Shown piece after piece: positions 25,223 through 34,743 of a DNA stretch of 64,000 nucleotides (position 1 is its first letter; every line of letters begins with the position of its first letter). The notes beneath the pieces are model-generated. The model saw only the letters and a list, made by a program, of their open reading frames with translations, was not told the DNA's origin and ran no database searches. This stretch comes from Lachnospiraceae bacterium MD335 (GTDB lineage: Bacteria; Bacillota; Clostridia; Lachnospirales; Lachnospiraceae): the NCBI GenBank assembly GCA_000403335.2, contig KE159633.1, positions 1 to 64,000 on the forward strand, read 5' to 3'. The position numbers were made by a program, and so were the translations under genes.

Positions 25223-27661
25223 ATGAGCTTTAGGGATAAAATCGGAAAAGAACTGATGGTTTTTGACGGAGGAATGGGAACGCTGCTGCAGGAAAGAGGG
25301 CTGAAGGCGGGGGAAGTGCCGGAGACATGGAATATTCTGCATCCTGAAATTATTCAGCAGATTCATAAAGAGTACCTTCTTGCGGGCAGCAATGTGGTAT
25401 CGGCAAATACGTTCGGTGTCAACAGTTTTAAGTGTAAAGACCTTGATTACGGTGTGGACGAGCTTGTGGACGCCGGCGTGCGGCTTGTAAGGAATGCAAT
25501 GGATGAAGTTCGTGCGCAGGGAAACGGCGAGGCGCATCCGATGTACTGTGCATTGGACATCGGTTCGCTTGGAAAGCTTTTAAAGCCGCTTGGGGAAATT
25601 TCGTTTGACGAGGCGTACGAGGCGTTTCGCGAGATTTCCGTGGCAGGAGAGCGGGCAGGTGCGGATCTGATTTTGATAGAAACAGTGAGCGATTCCTATG
25701 AGATTAAGGCAGCAGTGCTTGCGGCGCGGGAGAATACAAATCTTCCGATTGTCGTCACCATGATTTTTGACGAGGGCGGAAAGCTTCTGACGGGCGGAGA
25801 CGTGGAGAGTGTGACGGCAATGCTTGAGGGACTTGGCGTGGATGCGGTCGGCTTTAACTGCGGCTTAGGACCGGAGCAGATGAAGGCATTGCTGCCGCAG
25901 CTTACGGCGTGCTGTAGTGTGCCGATTGTTATTAATCCCAACGCCGGACTTCCGGTCGTGGTCAATGGAAAGACAATGTTTACCGTGGAGCCGGATGCAT
26001 TTGCGGACAGCGTCAGGACGCTTGTAGAAATGGGGGCAAGTGCGGTCGGCGGCTGCTGCGGAACAACGCCGGGACATATTCAGAAGGTGGTGGAAACCTG
26101 TCAGGGAATAAAAATAGCACCTGTTACGGATAAAAAAATAACAGTTGTTTCTTCATATAACCATGCGGTACGCTTTACGGAAAAACCGCTGATTATCGGC
26201 GAACGCATTAATCCCACGGGAAAACCGAAGCTCAAGCAGGCGCTGCGTGATAACAATATGGAGTACCTCTATAAAGAAGGACTGGCGCAGGAGGAAAACG
26301 GTGCGCACATTCTTGACGTGAATGTCGGGCTTCCGGAAATTGACGAACCTGTGCTGATGCGGGAGGCAGTGACCGGAATACAGGCGATTATTGATCTGCC
26401 TTTGCAGATTGACACTTCCGATCCTGTTGCAATGGAAGAAGGGCTTCGGTATTATAACGGAAAGCCGATGTTAAACTCGGTAAACGGGAAAAAGGAGTCG
26501 ATGGAGAGCGTTTTTCCGATTGCGAAAAAATATGGTGCGGTGGTAGTATGCCTGTGTCTTGATGAGGACGGCATTCCTGAGACGGTTGAAGGCAGGCTGA
26601 AGGTAGCGCAGAAAATTGTGGACACTGCTGCCTCGTATGGGATTGCGAAGAAAAACCTTGTGATGGACGCGCTTGTGCTCACAATCAGCACAGGGCAGGA
26701 CAATGCGCGCGTGACGCTGGAGACGCTTCGAAAAATCCGTTATGAGATGGGACTTCATACGGTGTTAGGTGTGTCTAACATATCGTTTGGTCTTCCGGAC
26801 AGGGTTAAGATTAACACGGCATTTTTTACGATGGCGATGAACAACGGCTTGAGTGCGGGGATTGTCAATCCGTCAAGCGAGCCGATGATGGCGGCGTATT
26901 ACAGCTTTAATGCGCTGATTGGCGAAGACGAGCAGTGTATGCAGTATATTGAAAAATGCGCGCGGCAAAATGACAAAGAAAAGCCGCAGGCAGGGATTGA
27001 ACAAGGGAAGGCATCCGAATCGGGGACGCTTGGTCTGCAGGATGCGATTGTCAAAGGGCTTTCCGAGAGCGCGTATCAGGCAACGATAAAGCTTTTGGAG
27101 GAAAAGACGGATTCGCTTTTCATTATAAATGAGATGTTAATTCCCGCGCTTGACGTGGTGGGAAAGGGCTTTGAGGAGAAAAAAATGTTTCTGCCGCAGC
27201 TTTTGATGAGCGCGGACGCGGCAAAGGCGTCTTTTGAGGCGATTAAGGAAACGCTGTCAAGGCAGGGAAAAAACAGCGAGAGCAAAGGAAAAATCGTGAT
27301 TGCGACAGTGAAAGGCGATATTCATGATATTGGGAAAAATATTGTGAAGACGCTGTTGGAAAATTACGGGTTTGAGATGATTGACTTGGGCAAAGATGTT
27401 GCGCCGGAGTTGATTTTGAAGACGGTGCAGGACAATGATATTAAGCTTGTGGGGCTGAGTGCGCTGATGACAACGACGGTGGTGCATATGGAGGAGACGA
27501 TTAAGCTGCTTCGTGAGAATAACGCGGGCTGTAAGGTGATGGTTGGCGGCGCGGTGCTGACGCAGGAATATGCGGATATGATCGGCGCGGATTTTTACTC
27601 GAAGGACGCGATGGGCTCGGTGCGGTATGCGAATGGGCTGCATGAGAAGGGAATGTTATAG
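25223..27661 (+). CDS. metH: Cobalamin-dependent methionine synthase
   Basis: The 812-residue protein transfers the methyl group of 5-methyltetrahydrofolate to homocysteine. Domains in order: homocysteine/zinc domain (about 1-290, VGFNCGLGP and GGCCGTTP near 277), pterin-binding domain (about 320-590, IIGERINPTGKPK and LQIDTSDP), cobalamin cap (about 610-680) and B12 domain with GDIHDIGKNIV (698-708; His701 is the lower cobalt ligand). Typical MetH has about 1200 residues; the missing activation domain is the gene just upstream. No B12 or SAM riboswitch was seen upstream. Confidence 0.96.
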   Translation: MSFRDKIGKELMVFDGGMGTLLQERGLKAGEVPETWNILHPEIIQQIHKEYLLAGSNVVSANTFGVNSFKCKDLDYGVDELVDAGVRLVRNAMDEVRAQGNGEAHPMYCALDIGSLGKLLKPLGEISFDEAYEAFREISVAGERAGADLILIETVSDSYEIKAAVLAARENTNLPIVVTMIFDEGGKLLTGGDVESVTAMLEGLGVDAVGFNCGLGPEQMKALLPQLTACCSVPIVINPNAGLPVVVNGKTMFTVEPDAFADSVRTLVEMGASAVGGCCGTTPGHIQKVVETCQGIKIAPVTDKKITVVSSYNHAVRFTEKPLIIGERINPTGKPKLKQALRDNNMEYLYKEGLAQEENGAHILDVNVGLPEIDEPVLMREAVTGIQAIIDLPLQIDTSDPVAMEEGLRYYNGKPMLNSVNGKKESMESVFPIAKKYGAVVVCLCLDEDGIPETVEGRLKVAQKIVDTAASYGIAKKNLVMDALVLTISTGQDNARVTLETLRKIRYEMGLHTVLGVSNISFGLPDRVKINTAFFTMAMNNGLSAGIVNPSSEPMMAAYYSFNALIGEDEQCMQYIEKCARQNDKEKPQAGIEQGKASESGTLGLQDAIVKGLSESAYQATIKLLEEKTDSLFIINEMLIPALDVVGKGFEEKKMFLPQLLMSADAAKASFEAIKETLSRQGKNSESKGKIVIATVKGDIHDIGKNIVKTLLENYGFEMIDLGKDVAPELILKTVQDNDIKLVGLSALMTTTVVHMEETIKLLRENNAGCKVMVGGAVLTQEYADMIGADFYSKDAMGSVRYANGLHEKGML

Positions 27662-27696
27662 GAAATACCGCTTGAAAGTTTATAAATGAATACGAT

Positions 27697-27730
27697 AGAG
27701 AGTGTCGATTGATTTTGGCGCTCTTTTTTG
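27697..27730 (+). terminator. Terminator after metH
   Basis: AGAGAGTGTC and GGCGCTCT pair with a G-T wobble and are followed by TTTTTT. Confidence 0.6.
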
Positions 27731-27754
27731 TACGGCGGAGTTATTGAAAAGATA

Positions 27755-27783
27755 TTGACAGAAGTTCCCAAATAGCATATACT
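27755..27783 (+). promoter_or_regulatory. Promoter of the GntR-ABC operon
   Basis: A perfect TTGACA (27755-27760) and TATACT (27778-27783) are 17 bp apart. The operator dyad begins 5 bases after the -10. Confidence 0.8.
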
Positions 27784-27787
27784 GTAT

Positions 27788-27810
27788 CTGTATTAATTGT
27801 ATTAATACAG
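27788..27810 (+). promoter_or_regulatory. Operator for the GntR regulator
   Basis: A perfect 9-bp inverted repeat CTGTATTAA (27788-27796) and TTAATACAG (27802-27810) around TTGTA. It covers the expected transcription start, where a repressor would block initiation. It lies directly before the gene for a YtrA-type GntR protein, so autoregulation is likely. Confidence 0.8.
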
Positions 27811-27829
27811 ATGGAAGGGAGGGGAAAAC

Positions 27830-28216
27830 GTGATTTTAATTAACCACAAAGACAGACGCCCGATTTATGAGCAGATTATCGAACGCTTTGAGCAGCTGAT
27901 TCTGTGCGGGGCGTTGGAAACAAACGCCCCGATGCCCTCGGTGCGCAGTCTTGCGATGGAGCTTTCGCTAAATCCCAATACGATTCAGCGTGCCTATCAG
28001 GAGCTTGAGCGAGCGGGATATATCTATACAATCAAGGGCAAAGGGAGCTTTGTGAGCGAAACCTCTCAAAATGCGGACAAAAAGCGTCAGGAAGTGAAAA
28101 AGGAGATGCGTGAGGGCATCGAGAAGGCGTTGTTTGCGGGCATATCGGCGCAGGAGTTAAGACAAATGCTAGAGGAGTGCATTGAAGAAGCAAAGAAGGG
28201 GAGGAATGGCGGATGA
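27830..28216 (+). CDS. GntR-family regulator, YtrA type
   Basis: A 128-residue repressor-type protein. Its N-terminal winged helix (about 10-75) shows RRPIYEQIIERFEQLI, MPSVRSLAMELSLNPNTIQRAYQELERAGYI and KGKGSFVSE; the short helical C-terminal part (80-128) is typical of the YtrA subfamily, which has no large ligand domain. It starts at GTG 27830 after GGAGGGG and overlaps the ABC gene by 4 bases. Such regulators control the adjacent ABC transporter, often in response to cell-envelope antibiotics. Confidence 0.92.
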   Translation: MILINHKDRRPIYEQIIERFEQLILCGALETNAPMPSVRSLAMELSLNPNTIQRAYQELERAGYIYTIKGKGSFVSETSQNADKKRQEVKKEMREGIEKALFAGISAQELRQMLEECIEEAKKGRNGG

Positions 28217-29115
28217 TAACGGCAAGTCAGATCAGCAAGCAATTTGACGGGATAGAGGCGGTGAAGGACATCAGCGTCAGCATTAGAAACGGGGAAGTGT
28301 TTGGATTAATCGGCACCAACGGCGCGGGGAAGAGTACCTTTTTGCGCATGGCGTGCGGTATATTGAAGCCTGACAGCGGTACGCTTTTGGTGGACGAAAA
28401 GCAGGTGTATGAAAACGATGCGGTCAAGGCGGAGATTTTTTACATATCGGATGATCAGTATTTTCTGCCGAATGCCACGCCGCTTGACATGGCGGACTTT
28501 TATCACGACTATTATGTGAAATTTGACATGGGGCGCTTTCGGGAGCTGCTTGGGAAATTTCAACTGGAACAGCGGCGCAAGGTAGCGACGTTTTCCAAAG
28601 GGATGAAAAAACAGCTTTCAGTGCTGCTTGGCGTTTGTGCAAATACCAAATATATGTTCTGCGATGAGACGTTTGACGGCTTGGACCCGATGATGCGTCA
28701 GGCCGTGAAAAGCATTTTTGCAGGGGAGCTTGCGGGCAGGGATTTTACGCCTGTCATTGCCTCGCATAACCTTCGTGAGCTGGAGGATATTTGTGACAGC
28801 GTAGGGATTTTACATCAGGGCGGCGTGATAATGCAGAAGGATTTGGAGGAAATGAAGCTCAATATCCACAATATCCAGTGCGTATTCCATACGCCTGAGG
28901 ACGAAGCGGCGGCGCTGCGAGGGCTTGCGATTGTAAAATCTGAGAAGCGCGGTTCGCTCAATACGCTTACGGTGCGGGGAAAGATTGAGGAGATTATGGC
29001 AGGCATTAACCTCCATAATCCAGTGTTTGCGGAAAACATTTCGCTTACACTTGAAGAAATTTTTATCAGTGAAACGGAGGTGGCAGGCTATGACATCAAG
29101 AATCTTATTTTTTAA
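28213..29115 (+). CDS. ABC transporter ATP-binding protein
   Basis: The 300-residue ATPase has Walker A GTNGAGKST (34-42), a Q-loop near DDQY, a signature of the form FSKGMKKQL, Walker B MFCDETFDGLDP and the H-loop IASHNL. The C-terminal 80 residues form an extra domain. It belongs to the ABC-2 exporter group. Its end overlaps the permease gene by 26 bases, so the pair is a transporter under the GntR regulator. Confidence 0.92.
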   Translation: MITASQISKQFDGIEAVKDISVSIRNGEVFGLIGTNGAGKSTFLRMACGILKPDSGTLLVDEKQVYENDAVKAEIFYISDDQYFLPNATPLDMADFYHDYYVKFDMGRFRELLGKFQLEQRRKVATFSKGMKKQLSVLLGVCANTKYMFCDETFDGLDPMMRQAVKSIFAGELAGRDFTPVIASHNLRELEDICDSVGILHQGGVIMQKDLEEMKLNIHNIQCVFHTPEDEAAALRGLAIVKSEKRGSLNTLTVRGKIEEIMAGINLHNPVFAENISLTLEEIFISETEVAGYDIKNLIF

Positions 29116-31273
29116 GCTGATCAGACAGGACGTGAAAAAGCGCATTTGGTGTCCGATTGTCATTTTTTTAGGGTACTTTTTAGCCCTTGAGGTCAATATG
29201 CTGCGCCTAATGGGCAAAATTGAGGAAGGTGCGGATTATTATTATTGTAAGGATATTCCGGAATATGTGGAAAAGTGCCTGTTTGGGACGGACATAAAAA
29301 TGTTTGTGATGCTTGCGTGCCTTGCCGCGTTTTTGTGCGCGGTCAGCGGCTTTTCGTATCTGCACTCGCGGGTGCAGCTTGACTTGTACCACAGTCTTCC
29401 GGTAAAACGCACGCAGGCTTTTTTGGCGAAATATGTGTCGGGTGCGCTGCAGTTTTTCCTTCCTTTTGCGGTTCATGTCGGAATCTGCATGGGGATTGCT
29501 GCAGGAAAAGCCGCATTTTCGGGTGCAGCGTTTGGCAATGCCGTAAAGATGGTCGGCGTGGTGACGCTGGCATTCCTGCTAAGCTATGGCGTGTTTCTCG
29601 TGGCGGTCTGCCTGACGGGGAATGTGGTTATCAGCGTGTTTGGCTGTTTGGTGCTGTTTTTTTATAGTGCGGTGGCGTCGCTTTTGACAAGCACCCTGTT
29701 TCAGACATTTTTCAGCACTTATATGGTAGTTAGCTGGAATGATGGTTTGGATTATGTAAGCTATTGGCGGTTTTCGCCGGTTTCGATGCTGGTGGATTTG
29801 TTTGAGCCCCGCTACTCGGGAGCGTTTCAGAACAATACCTTTTTTCGGTACAATGCGGACTGTCTTTGGAAAATTGCAGCAGCTGCATTTGTGTATACGT
29901 TGATTGCGTTTGTGCTATACAAAAAGCGCGCGTCGGAGGCGGCGGGAAGGGCGATTGCATTCCGCTGGGCGGAGCCTGTGATAAAAACGCTGCTTGTCAT
30001 TCCTTTGGCGCTGCTGTCAGGGCTGTTTTTCCGGGAGATTGCTTCGGAAAAGGGCGCGGATTCCTGGTATCTGTTTGGAGTGGTGTTTGGGTATGTGCTT
30101 GCCGCGGTGCTGTTGGAGATTATTTTCCGGCTGGACATCAAGGGGGCGTTCTGCCATAAGAAGCAGTTTGTATTTAACGCGGCATGTCTTGCGGTGCTTG
30201 CGGTTGTTCTACGGTTTGACGTGCTGGGTTATAATACGTATGTTCCTGCAGATTCGGAGCTTGTAAGCTGTGCCGTTTCAATTGAGAATTTGATGCACGT
30301 GTCGCCTGCAAGGAGCGCGGGATCGGGAAGAGCGATGTGGTATACGTATATCGGGGTGACGGATTACCGGATGGACAGCGTGAAGATACAGGGGAATCCC
30401 AGCGTGATGGACTTGGCGAGGAAGGCGGCGTCGGAGCATCTGACATATGGGAGTGACAACGAGGCGCAGAAGGACTACAGGATGGTTGCGTTTGGGTACA
30501 ATCTGAAGAACGGGAAGCATATTTACAGAATGTATACCATTGACATGGCGGACGCGCAGACGAGGGCGCTTGTGGCGGATGTATTTAATGACAGCAGTTA
30601 TAAAACGGGTATCAGTCCGATGTTAAACGACGGGTGGAAAAAGGAATACATAAAGCTGAACTGTGTGGGAACGTTTCACAACGCAGTGCTTGATGTGACG
30701 CCGGAGTTTCAGACGAAGCTTTTGGAAACGTATCAGGAGGAGTTCTTGAAGCTTGATTTTGATATGATGCTTGACACGTATCCGATTGGCTGTATTTCGC
30801 CGTTGACTGCCGAGGAGTATCAGGCGGATTTGAGCTGGGGACATAGCGTGCGGTATGACCGTTATGACGGAAGCCTGATTTACCCGCAGTTTACAAAGAC
30901 GATTGCGCTGCTGAAAGAATATGGGTTTGACGTGTATGAGGCGGTTAACATGGACGACATTGACTATATCAATGTGCTTTACCGCAAGGAGAATACGGAG
31001 TTTAACGGGACGTATTCTTATGTAACATACGATTATCTTGAGGTCGGATCTGTTTATGACGCGCAGGAACAGGCGCAGATTTTGGAACAGGCGCTCAATA
31101 CGGATTACCACTGGCAGGTGGGAACGTATACGGATTTGGTAGAGGATACGTTTGAATTTTCTATTCATACAAAGACGGACAATGAATCGCTGCAGAGTAA
31201 ATTCCATTTTAAGAAGGGGATGGTGCCGGACTTTATCTATGCGATGGAGGGGTATCAGAAGGCAGTGAAATGA
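29090..31273 (+). CDS. ABC-2-type permease (DUF6449-like)
   Basis: A 727-residue membrane protein. It has about eight membrane helices in the first 385 residues (for example IVIFLGYFLALEV, MLACLAAFLCAVSGF, VVTLAFLLSYGVFLVAVCL) and a large C-terminal extracytoplasmic domain (about 410-727). Short motifs such as YLHSRVQLDLYHSLPVKRTQ are typical of YtrC/D-like permeases. ATG 29090 has GGAGG upstream inside the ATPase gene. Together with the ATPase it probably exports or senses an envelope-active compound; the substrate is unknown. Confidence 0.85.
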   Translation: MTSRILFFKLIRQDVKKRIWCPIVIFLGYFLALEVNMLRLMGKIEEGADYYYCKDIPEYVEKCLFGTDIKMFVMLACLAAFLCAVSGFSYLHSRVQLDLYHSLPVKRTQAFLAKYVSGALQFFLPFAVHVGICMGIAAGKAAFSGAAFGNAVKMVGVVTLAFLLSYGVFLVAVCLTGNVVISVFGCLVLFFYSAVASLLTSTLFQTFFSTYMVVSWNDGLDYVSYWRFSPVSMLVDLFEPRYSGAFQNNTFFRYNADCLWKIAAAAFVYTLIAFVLYKKRASEAAGRAIAFRWAEPVIKTLLVIPLALLSGLFFREIASEKGADSWYLFGVVFGYVLAAVLLEIIFRLDIKGAFCHKKQFVFNAACLAVLAVVLRFDVLGYNTYVPADSELVSCAVSIENLMHVSPARSAGSGRAMWYTYIGVTDYRMDSVKIQGNPSVMDLARKAASEHLTYGSDNEAQKDYRMVAFGYNLKNGKHIYRMYTIDMADAQTRALVADVFNDSSYKTGISPMLNDGWKKEYIKLNCVGTFHNAVLDVTPEFQTKLLETYQEEFLKLDFDMMLDTYPIGCISPLTAEEYQADLSWGHSVRYDRYDGSLIYPQFTKTIALLKEYGFDVYEAVNMDDIDYINVLYRKENTEFNGTYSYVTYDYLEVGSVYDAQEQAQILEQALNTDYHWQVGTYTDLVEDTFEFSIHTKTDNESLQSKFHFKKGMVPDFIYAMEGYQKAVK

Positions 31274-31303
31274 TTGACAATGGTTTTTCTGAAACGCTAT
31301 AAT
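31274..31303 (+). promoter_or_regulatory. Promoter of the hypothetical gene at 31339
   Basis: TTGACA (31274-31279) and TATAAT (31298-31303), both perfect, 18 bp apart. It begins directly after the permease stop codon. Confidence 0.85.
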
Positions 31304-31338
31304 GGGGATATAAAAATAGCATTAGGAGGTTGTTTAGA

Positions 31339-32247
31339 ATGGGTTCAAAATTAACAAATCTGTTACAGTTGTTTCGAAGTGTTCTTCCTGCCCGCAATAT
31401 GGAGGAGTTGGAGCAGCGGCTTTTAAAGGCGCAGGAGAATAAGAATTTGGCGGAGATGGCAAAAATTTACTACGATATGGGCGTCTTTTGCATGAAGAAT
31501 GACGATCCCAACCGTGCAAGGATGTATTTGAGCCGGTGTGACAGCATTTACAGTTCGGATGATGATGTGTATGATAAGGTAAAAAAATCGGTTCGTGAGG
31601 ACTGCTCCGAACGGCTTGGCGAGTTGGAAGAGTTACCTTTGCTGACGAACGAGATACCGCAGCAGATAGAAGAGCAGGCGGAAGCATTAAATGATTTGCA
31701 GATTCGGCTATGGGGACTTATGACGATGGCGCGTCTTGTACAGGTAGGAAATCGGCTGTCTGATCTTCCGGGCTGTGAGGTGCTGGGAGATTTAGATGAG
31801 GCGGTAGATTTGATTCTGCGCTCTTTCAGGGAGCCGATTTCGCAGGCGGATTTCCAGTTTTTGATGGATGTCTGCGACCAGCTCTATGATTTGGGTGATG
31901 ATGAGTTTGGCGGACAGGTGGAAGTGCCCGGCGCTGATCCGTTCCAAGTGTTTGATTTGGATGGTCTGTTAGTGGCAACAGAAATGAACCTTTATTTTGA
32001 CAGTCATTTGCGGCTTTTAAGCCAGGGACCGGATTCCAGTCCGGCGGAAACGGGGATGGTTGCCTGTGCGCTTTTGCCTGATTATTACCTGCGCACCTGT
32101 AAGGAGGATTTGGCAGGGCTCCCGCAGATTATGCAGGAGGTAGAGCGTATTCAGGCGGACTATGCGTTTGTCAGTTCTGAAGTGACTTGGGAAGAGATTG
32201 CGCAGCGGATTGCGGAGTATAAGGAGCTGGATATACTGGCATCATAA
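31339..32247 (+). CDS. Conserved hypothetical protein, TPR-like N terminus
   Basis: A 302-residue acidic cytoplasmic protein that I do not recognise. Residues about 18-75 look like one or two helical TPR-type repeats (LEQRLLKAQENKNLAEMAKI, then DDPNRARMYLSRCDSIY). The rest is mixed helical without motifs. It has a perfect consensus promoter and AGGAGG at the right distance from ATG 31339, so it is well expressed as a single gene. A structured palindromic repeat follows its stop. Confidence 0.7.
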   Translation: MGSKLTNLLQLFRSVLPARNMEELEQRLLKAQENKNLAEMAKIYYDMGVFCMKNDDPNRARMYLSRCDSIYSSDDDVYDKVKKSVREDCSERLGELEELPLLTNEIPQQIEEQAEALNDLQIRLWGLMTMARLVQVGNRLSDLPGCEVLGDLDEAVDLILRSFREPISQADFQFLMDVCDQLYDLGDDEFGGQVEVPGADPFQVFDLDGLLVATEMNLYFDSHLRLLSQGPDSSPAETGMVACALLPDYYLRTCKEDLAGLPQIMQEVERIQADYAFVSSEVTWEEIAQRIAEYKELDILAS

Positions 32248-32255
32248 TAAAGTTG

Positions 32256-32409
32256 CAAAGCTTTCGTAACAGTTCAGCCTTTGGCTTCCTGTTCCAAGCA
32301 TCAAGCCTTGCAAAACCACTTCGTGGTGGCTTGATGCACCTTAGCCACTACGCTGTTTCACGGACTTTGCAGTAAATGCAAAGTCCTGGGCTGAACTGTT
32401 ACAAGCTTT
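32256..32409. repeat. Palindromic intergenic element, copy 1
   Basis: About 154 bp bounded by inverted repeats (AAAGCTTTCGTAACAGTTCAG on the left, CTGAACTGTTACAAGCTTT on the right). Inside are GCATCAAGCC/GGCTTGATGC enclosing AACCACTTCGTGGT, and ACTTTGCA/TGCAAAGT. A second copy in the opposite orientation is at 37824-37966. No coding capacity and no transposase, so it looks like a MITE-type or structured-RNA repeat. Confidence 0.8.
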
Positions 32410-32431
32410 CCATAAAACGTTCTTAAAACAC

Positions 32432-32460
32432 TTAACAAATAAAAAATCCTGTGATATAAT
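32432..32460 (+). promoter_or_regulatory. Promoter of the lactonase-fold gene
   Basis: TTAACA (32432-32437) and TATAAT (32455-32460), 17 bp apart, 60 bases before ATG 32520. Confidence 0.75.
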
Positions 32461-32519
32461 TTTCACAAAGAAGAATACCGTACATGGCAGTACGTGTTTA
32501 TATCATAAGGAGGCTTATC

Positions 32520-33578
32520 ATGGCAAAAAAATATGTAGCATACGTATCGACTTACACAATGGACAAGGATAAAAACGGTATTAAAGTTTTCGATGTAGAC
32601 TTAGAGCACGGACGCCTTATTCCAAAGAGCTCGGTTGAAATCACTAACTCCTCCTATGTTACCATTTCCCACAACCGCAAATATCTCTATGCAATCACGG
32701 ATTTTGGCGTTGAGAGCTTTCGGATTTTAGAGGATGGCGGGCTTAAATGCATTAACAGGGCATTGATTAACGGTATGAGAGGCTGTTATCTTTCAACGGA
32801 TTATGAGGATCGGTATCTTTTCTGTGCAGGCTATCATGACGGAAAGATAACGGTGATGCGTATCGACCAAAGAACGGGCGCAGTGGGAATGATTACGGAC
32901 GAGGTGTTTCATAAAGGGCTTGGAAGTATTGCGGAGCGCAGCTTCCGCCCGCATATCAGCTGTGTGAAGATGACAAGGGATAATCACTACCTTTGTGCGG
33001 CGGATTTGGGGATTGACTATGTGAATATCTATCGTGTCAATCATGAACGCGGTACGCTGCGTCAGGTTGATATTATCCGGTGCGATTTGGAATCCGCACC
33101 GCGTCACCTCAAGTTTACTGAGGACGGGCGTTTTATGTATATTATCAGCGAGCTGAAAAACTGTATTGACGTCTATGCATACCATGAGGAGAATAATCAG
33201 CCGTTCTTTGACTTGATCCAAACCATTCCGACTTCGGATAAATACGACGTGAAGGGAGTTGCGGCGAGTGCACTCAATATTTCCGATGACGGACGCTACA
33301 TTCTTGCATCCAATGCGGGAGAGAACAGTGTGGCGCTCTTTGCAATTGATATAGAGCAGGGAAAGCTTTCAAGACTGTTCTGCCTGCCGGTAAGCGGGGA
33401 GTATCCAAAGGATGCGGCGCTGTTTCCTGACAACAGACATCTCGTAAGCCTGAACCATGAATCCAATACGATGACCTTCTTCCGGGTAGATTATGAAAAC
33501 AATTGTATTGTGATGAACGGAAAGGAGATGGAAATAAAGCAGGCAAACTGTATTATTTTCCACGAATTAAAAGAATAA
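32520..33578 (+). CDS. Lactonase-family seven-bladed beta-propeller protein (Pgl/YbhE-like)
   Basis: A 352-residue protein with repeated propeller blades: YVTISHNRKYLYAITDFG, HLKFTEDGRFMYIISEL, ALNISDDGRYILASNAGEN and AALFPDNRHLVSLNHESN each end with the family pattern of a blade. This is the fold of cytoplasmic 6-phosphogluconolactonase, but lactonase activity is not proved by the fold and no pentose-pathway genes lie beside it. ATG 32520 follows AAGGAGG. It is a single-gene unit with its own promoter and terminator. Confidence 0.8.
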   Translation: MAKKYVAYVSTYTMDKDKNGIKVFDVDLEHGRLIPKSSVEITNSSYVTISHNRKYLYAITDFGVESFRILEDGGLKCINRALINGMRGCYLSTDYEDRYLFCAGYHDGKITVMRIDQRTGAVGMITDEVFHKGLGSIAERSFRPHISCVKMTRDNHYLCAADLGIDYVNIYRVNHERGTLRQVDIIRCDLESAPRHLKFTEDGRFMYIISELKNCIDVYAYHEENNQPFFDLIQTIPTSDKYDVKGVAASALNISDDGRYILASNAGENSVALFAIDIEQGKLSRLFCLPVSGEYPKDAALFPDNRHLVSLNHESNTMTFFRVDYENNCIVMNGKEMEIKQANCIIFHELKE

Positions 33579-33599
33579 TTTTAGACAGGGATATAAATT

Positions 33600-33631
33600 A
33601 GGGCTGTGCACATTGGCACAGCCCTGTTTCT
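33600..33631. terminator. Terminator between the lactonase-fold gene and aroC
   Basis: AGGGCTGTGC and GCACAGCCCT make a perfect 10-bp stem with loop ACATTG and a T-rich tail. It can serve both convergent genes. Confidence 0.88.
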
Positions 33632-33642
33632 CTTTTGCAGAA

Positions 33643-34743
33643 TTACTTCTGATAAAAGTTTTGAATGCTGTCCAATCTTGCCGTCATATTCTGAAGCAGC
33701 ATGTCAAGAATCGTGATGGCGGTCATTGCTTCTACGACAACGACAGCTCTTGGTACAATCACGGGGTCGTGGCGTCCCTTGATTTGAATTGCAATTTCCT
33801 CGCCGTTACGGTTTACGGTTTTCTGCTCCTGAAAAATCGAGGGCGTCGGCTTAAAATAAGCTTTTAAAAGGATTTCCGAGCCGTCGCTGATGCCGCCAAG
33901 AGTACCGCCGGCATGGTTGGTCGTTTTGGATACCTTGCCGTTGTTTATACAAAAACAGTCGTTATTAATAGATCCCTTTGTCATGGAAACCGCCGTTCCG
34001 TCACCGATTTCAAATGCTTTTACCGCGCCGATGGATAGAATGGCTTTTGCAAGGTTTGCATCAAGTTTTTCAAACACAGGTTCCCCGATGCCGGCGGGCA
34101 TGTTTTTTACGGAACATGCAACGACACCGCCTGCGGAGTCGAGGTTTTCCATACATGTGCGCAGATACGCGGCGGCTTTTTCGGATGCCTCCTTGTCTGG
34201 CATTCCGGTATGATTATTTCTTGCTTCTTCTAAATCAAAGTGTTCCATGTTGACTGTAATGTCACCGATTGCGTAAGTATATGCGGTCACAAAGATGCCA
34301 AGCTGTTCCAAAAGCTTTGAGGCGATTGCGCCGGCGGCAACACGCCCGATGGTTTCCCGTCCTGATGAGCGTCCGCCGCCGCGGTAGTCGCGAAACCCGT
34401 ATTTTTGATCAAATGTGTAATCGGCGTGTCCGGGGCGGTAGTAGGAAGCGATTTCACTGTAATCTGACGAGCGCTGTGATGTGTTTCGGACAAGCATGGA
34501 GATTGGTGTTCCGGTGGTTTTTCCCTCGAAAACGCCTGAGAGAATTTCCACGCTGTCTGCTTCTTTTCTCTGAGTGGCAAATTTGGTTGCGCCGGGTTTT
34601 CTGCGGTCAAGAAACGCCTGAATATCCTCCTCACAAAGTGCAAGTCCTGCGGGACAGCCGTCCACCACAACGCCAAGCGCTGCGCCGTGCGATTCCCCCC
34701 ATGTTGTTATTTTAAAGATTGTTCCGAATGTAGAGCCTGCCAT
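33643..34743 (-). CDS. aroC: Chorismate synthase
   Basis: A 366-residue enzyme for the last step of the shikimate pathway, FMN-dependent. Signatures: GESHGAALGVVVDGCPAGL (near 17), YRPGHADYTFDQKYGFRDYRGGGRSSGRET (near 104-133) and the C-terminal GRHDPVIVPRAV. The start is ATG 34743, 7 bases after AAAGGA; the longer in-frame start at 34791 adds residues not found in the family. It stands alone, not with other aro genes, behind a promoter at 34847-34875. Confidence 0.96.
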   Translation of the reverse strand: MAGSTFGTIFKITTWGESHGAALGVVVDGCPAGLALCEEDIQAFLDRRKPGATKFATQRKEADSVEILSGVFEGKTTGTPISMLVRNTSQRSSDYSEIASYYRPGHADYTFDQKYGFRDYRGGGRSSGRETIGRVAAGAIASKLLEQLGIFVTAYTYAIGDITVNMEHFDLEEARNNHTGMPDKEASEKAAAYLRTCMENLDSAGGVVACSVKNMPAGIGEPVFEKLDANLAKAILSIGAVKAFEIGDGTAVSMTKGSINNDCFCINNGKVSKTTNHAGGTLGGISDGSEILLKAYFKPTPSIFQEQKTVNRNGEEIAIQIKGRHDPVIVPRAVVVVEAMTAITILDMLLQNMTARLDSIQNFYQK

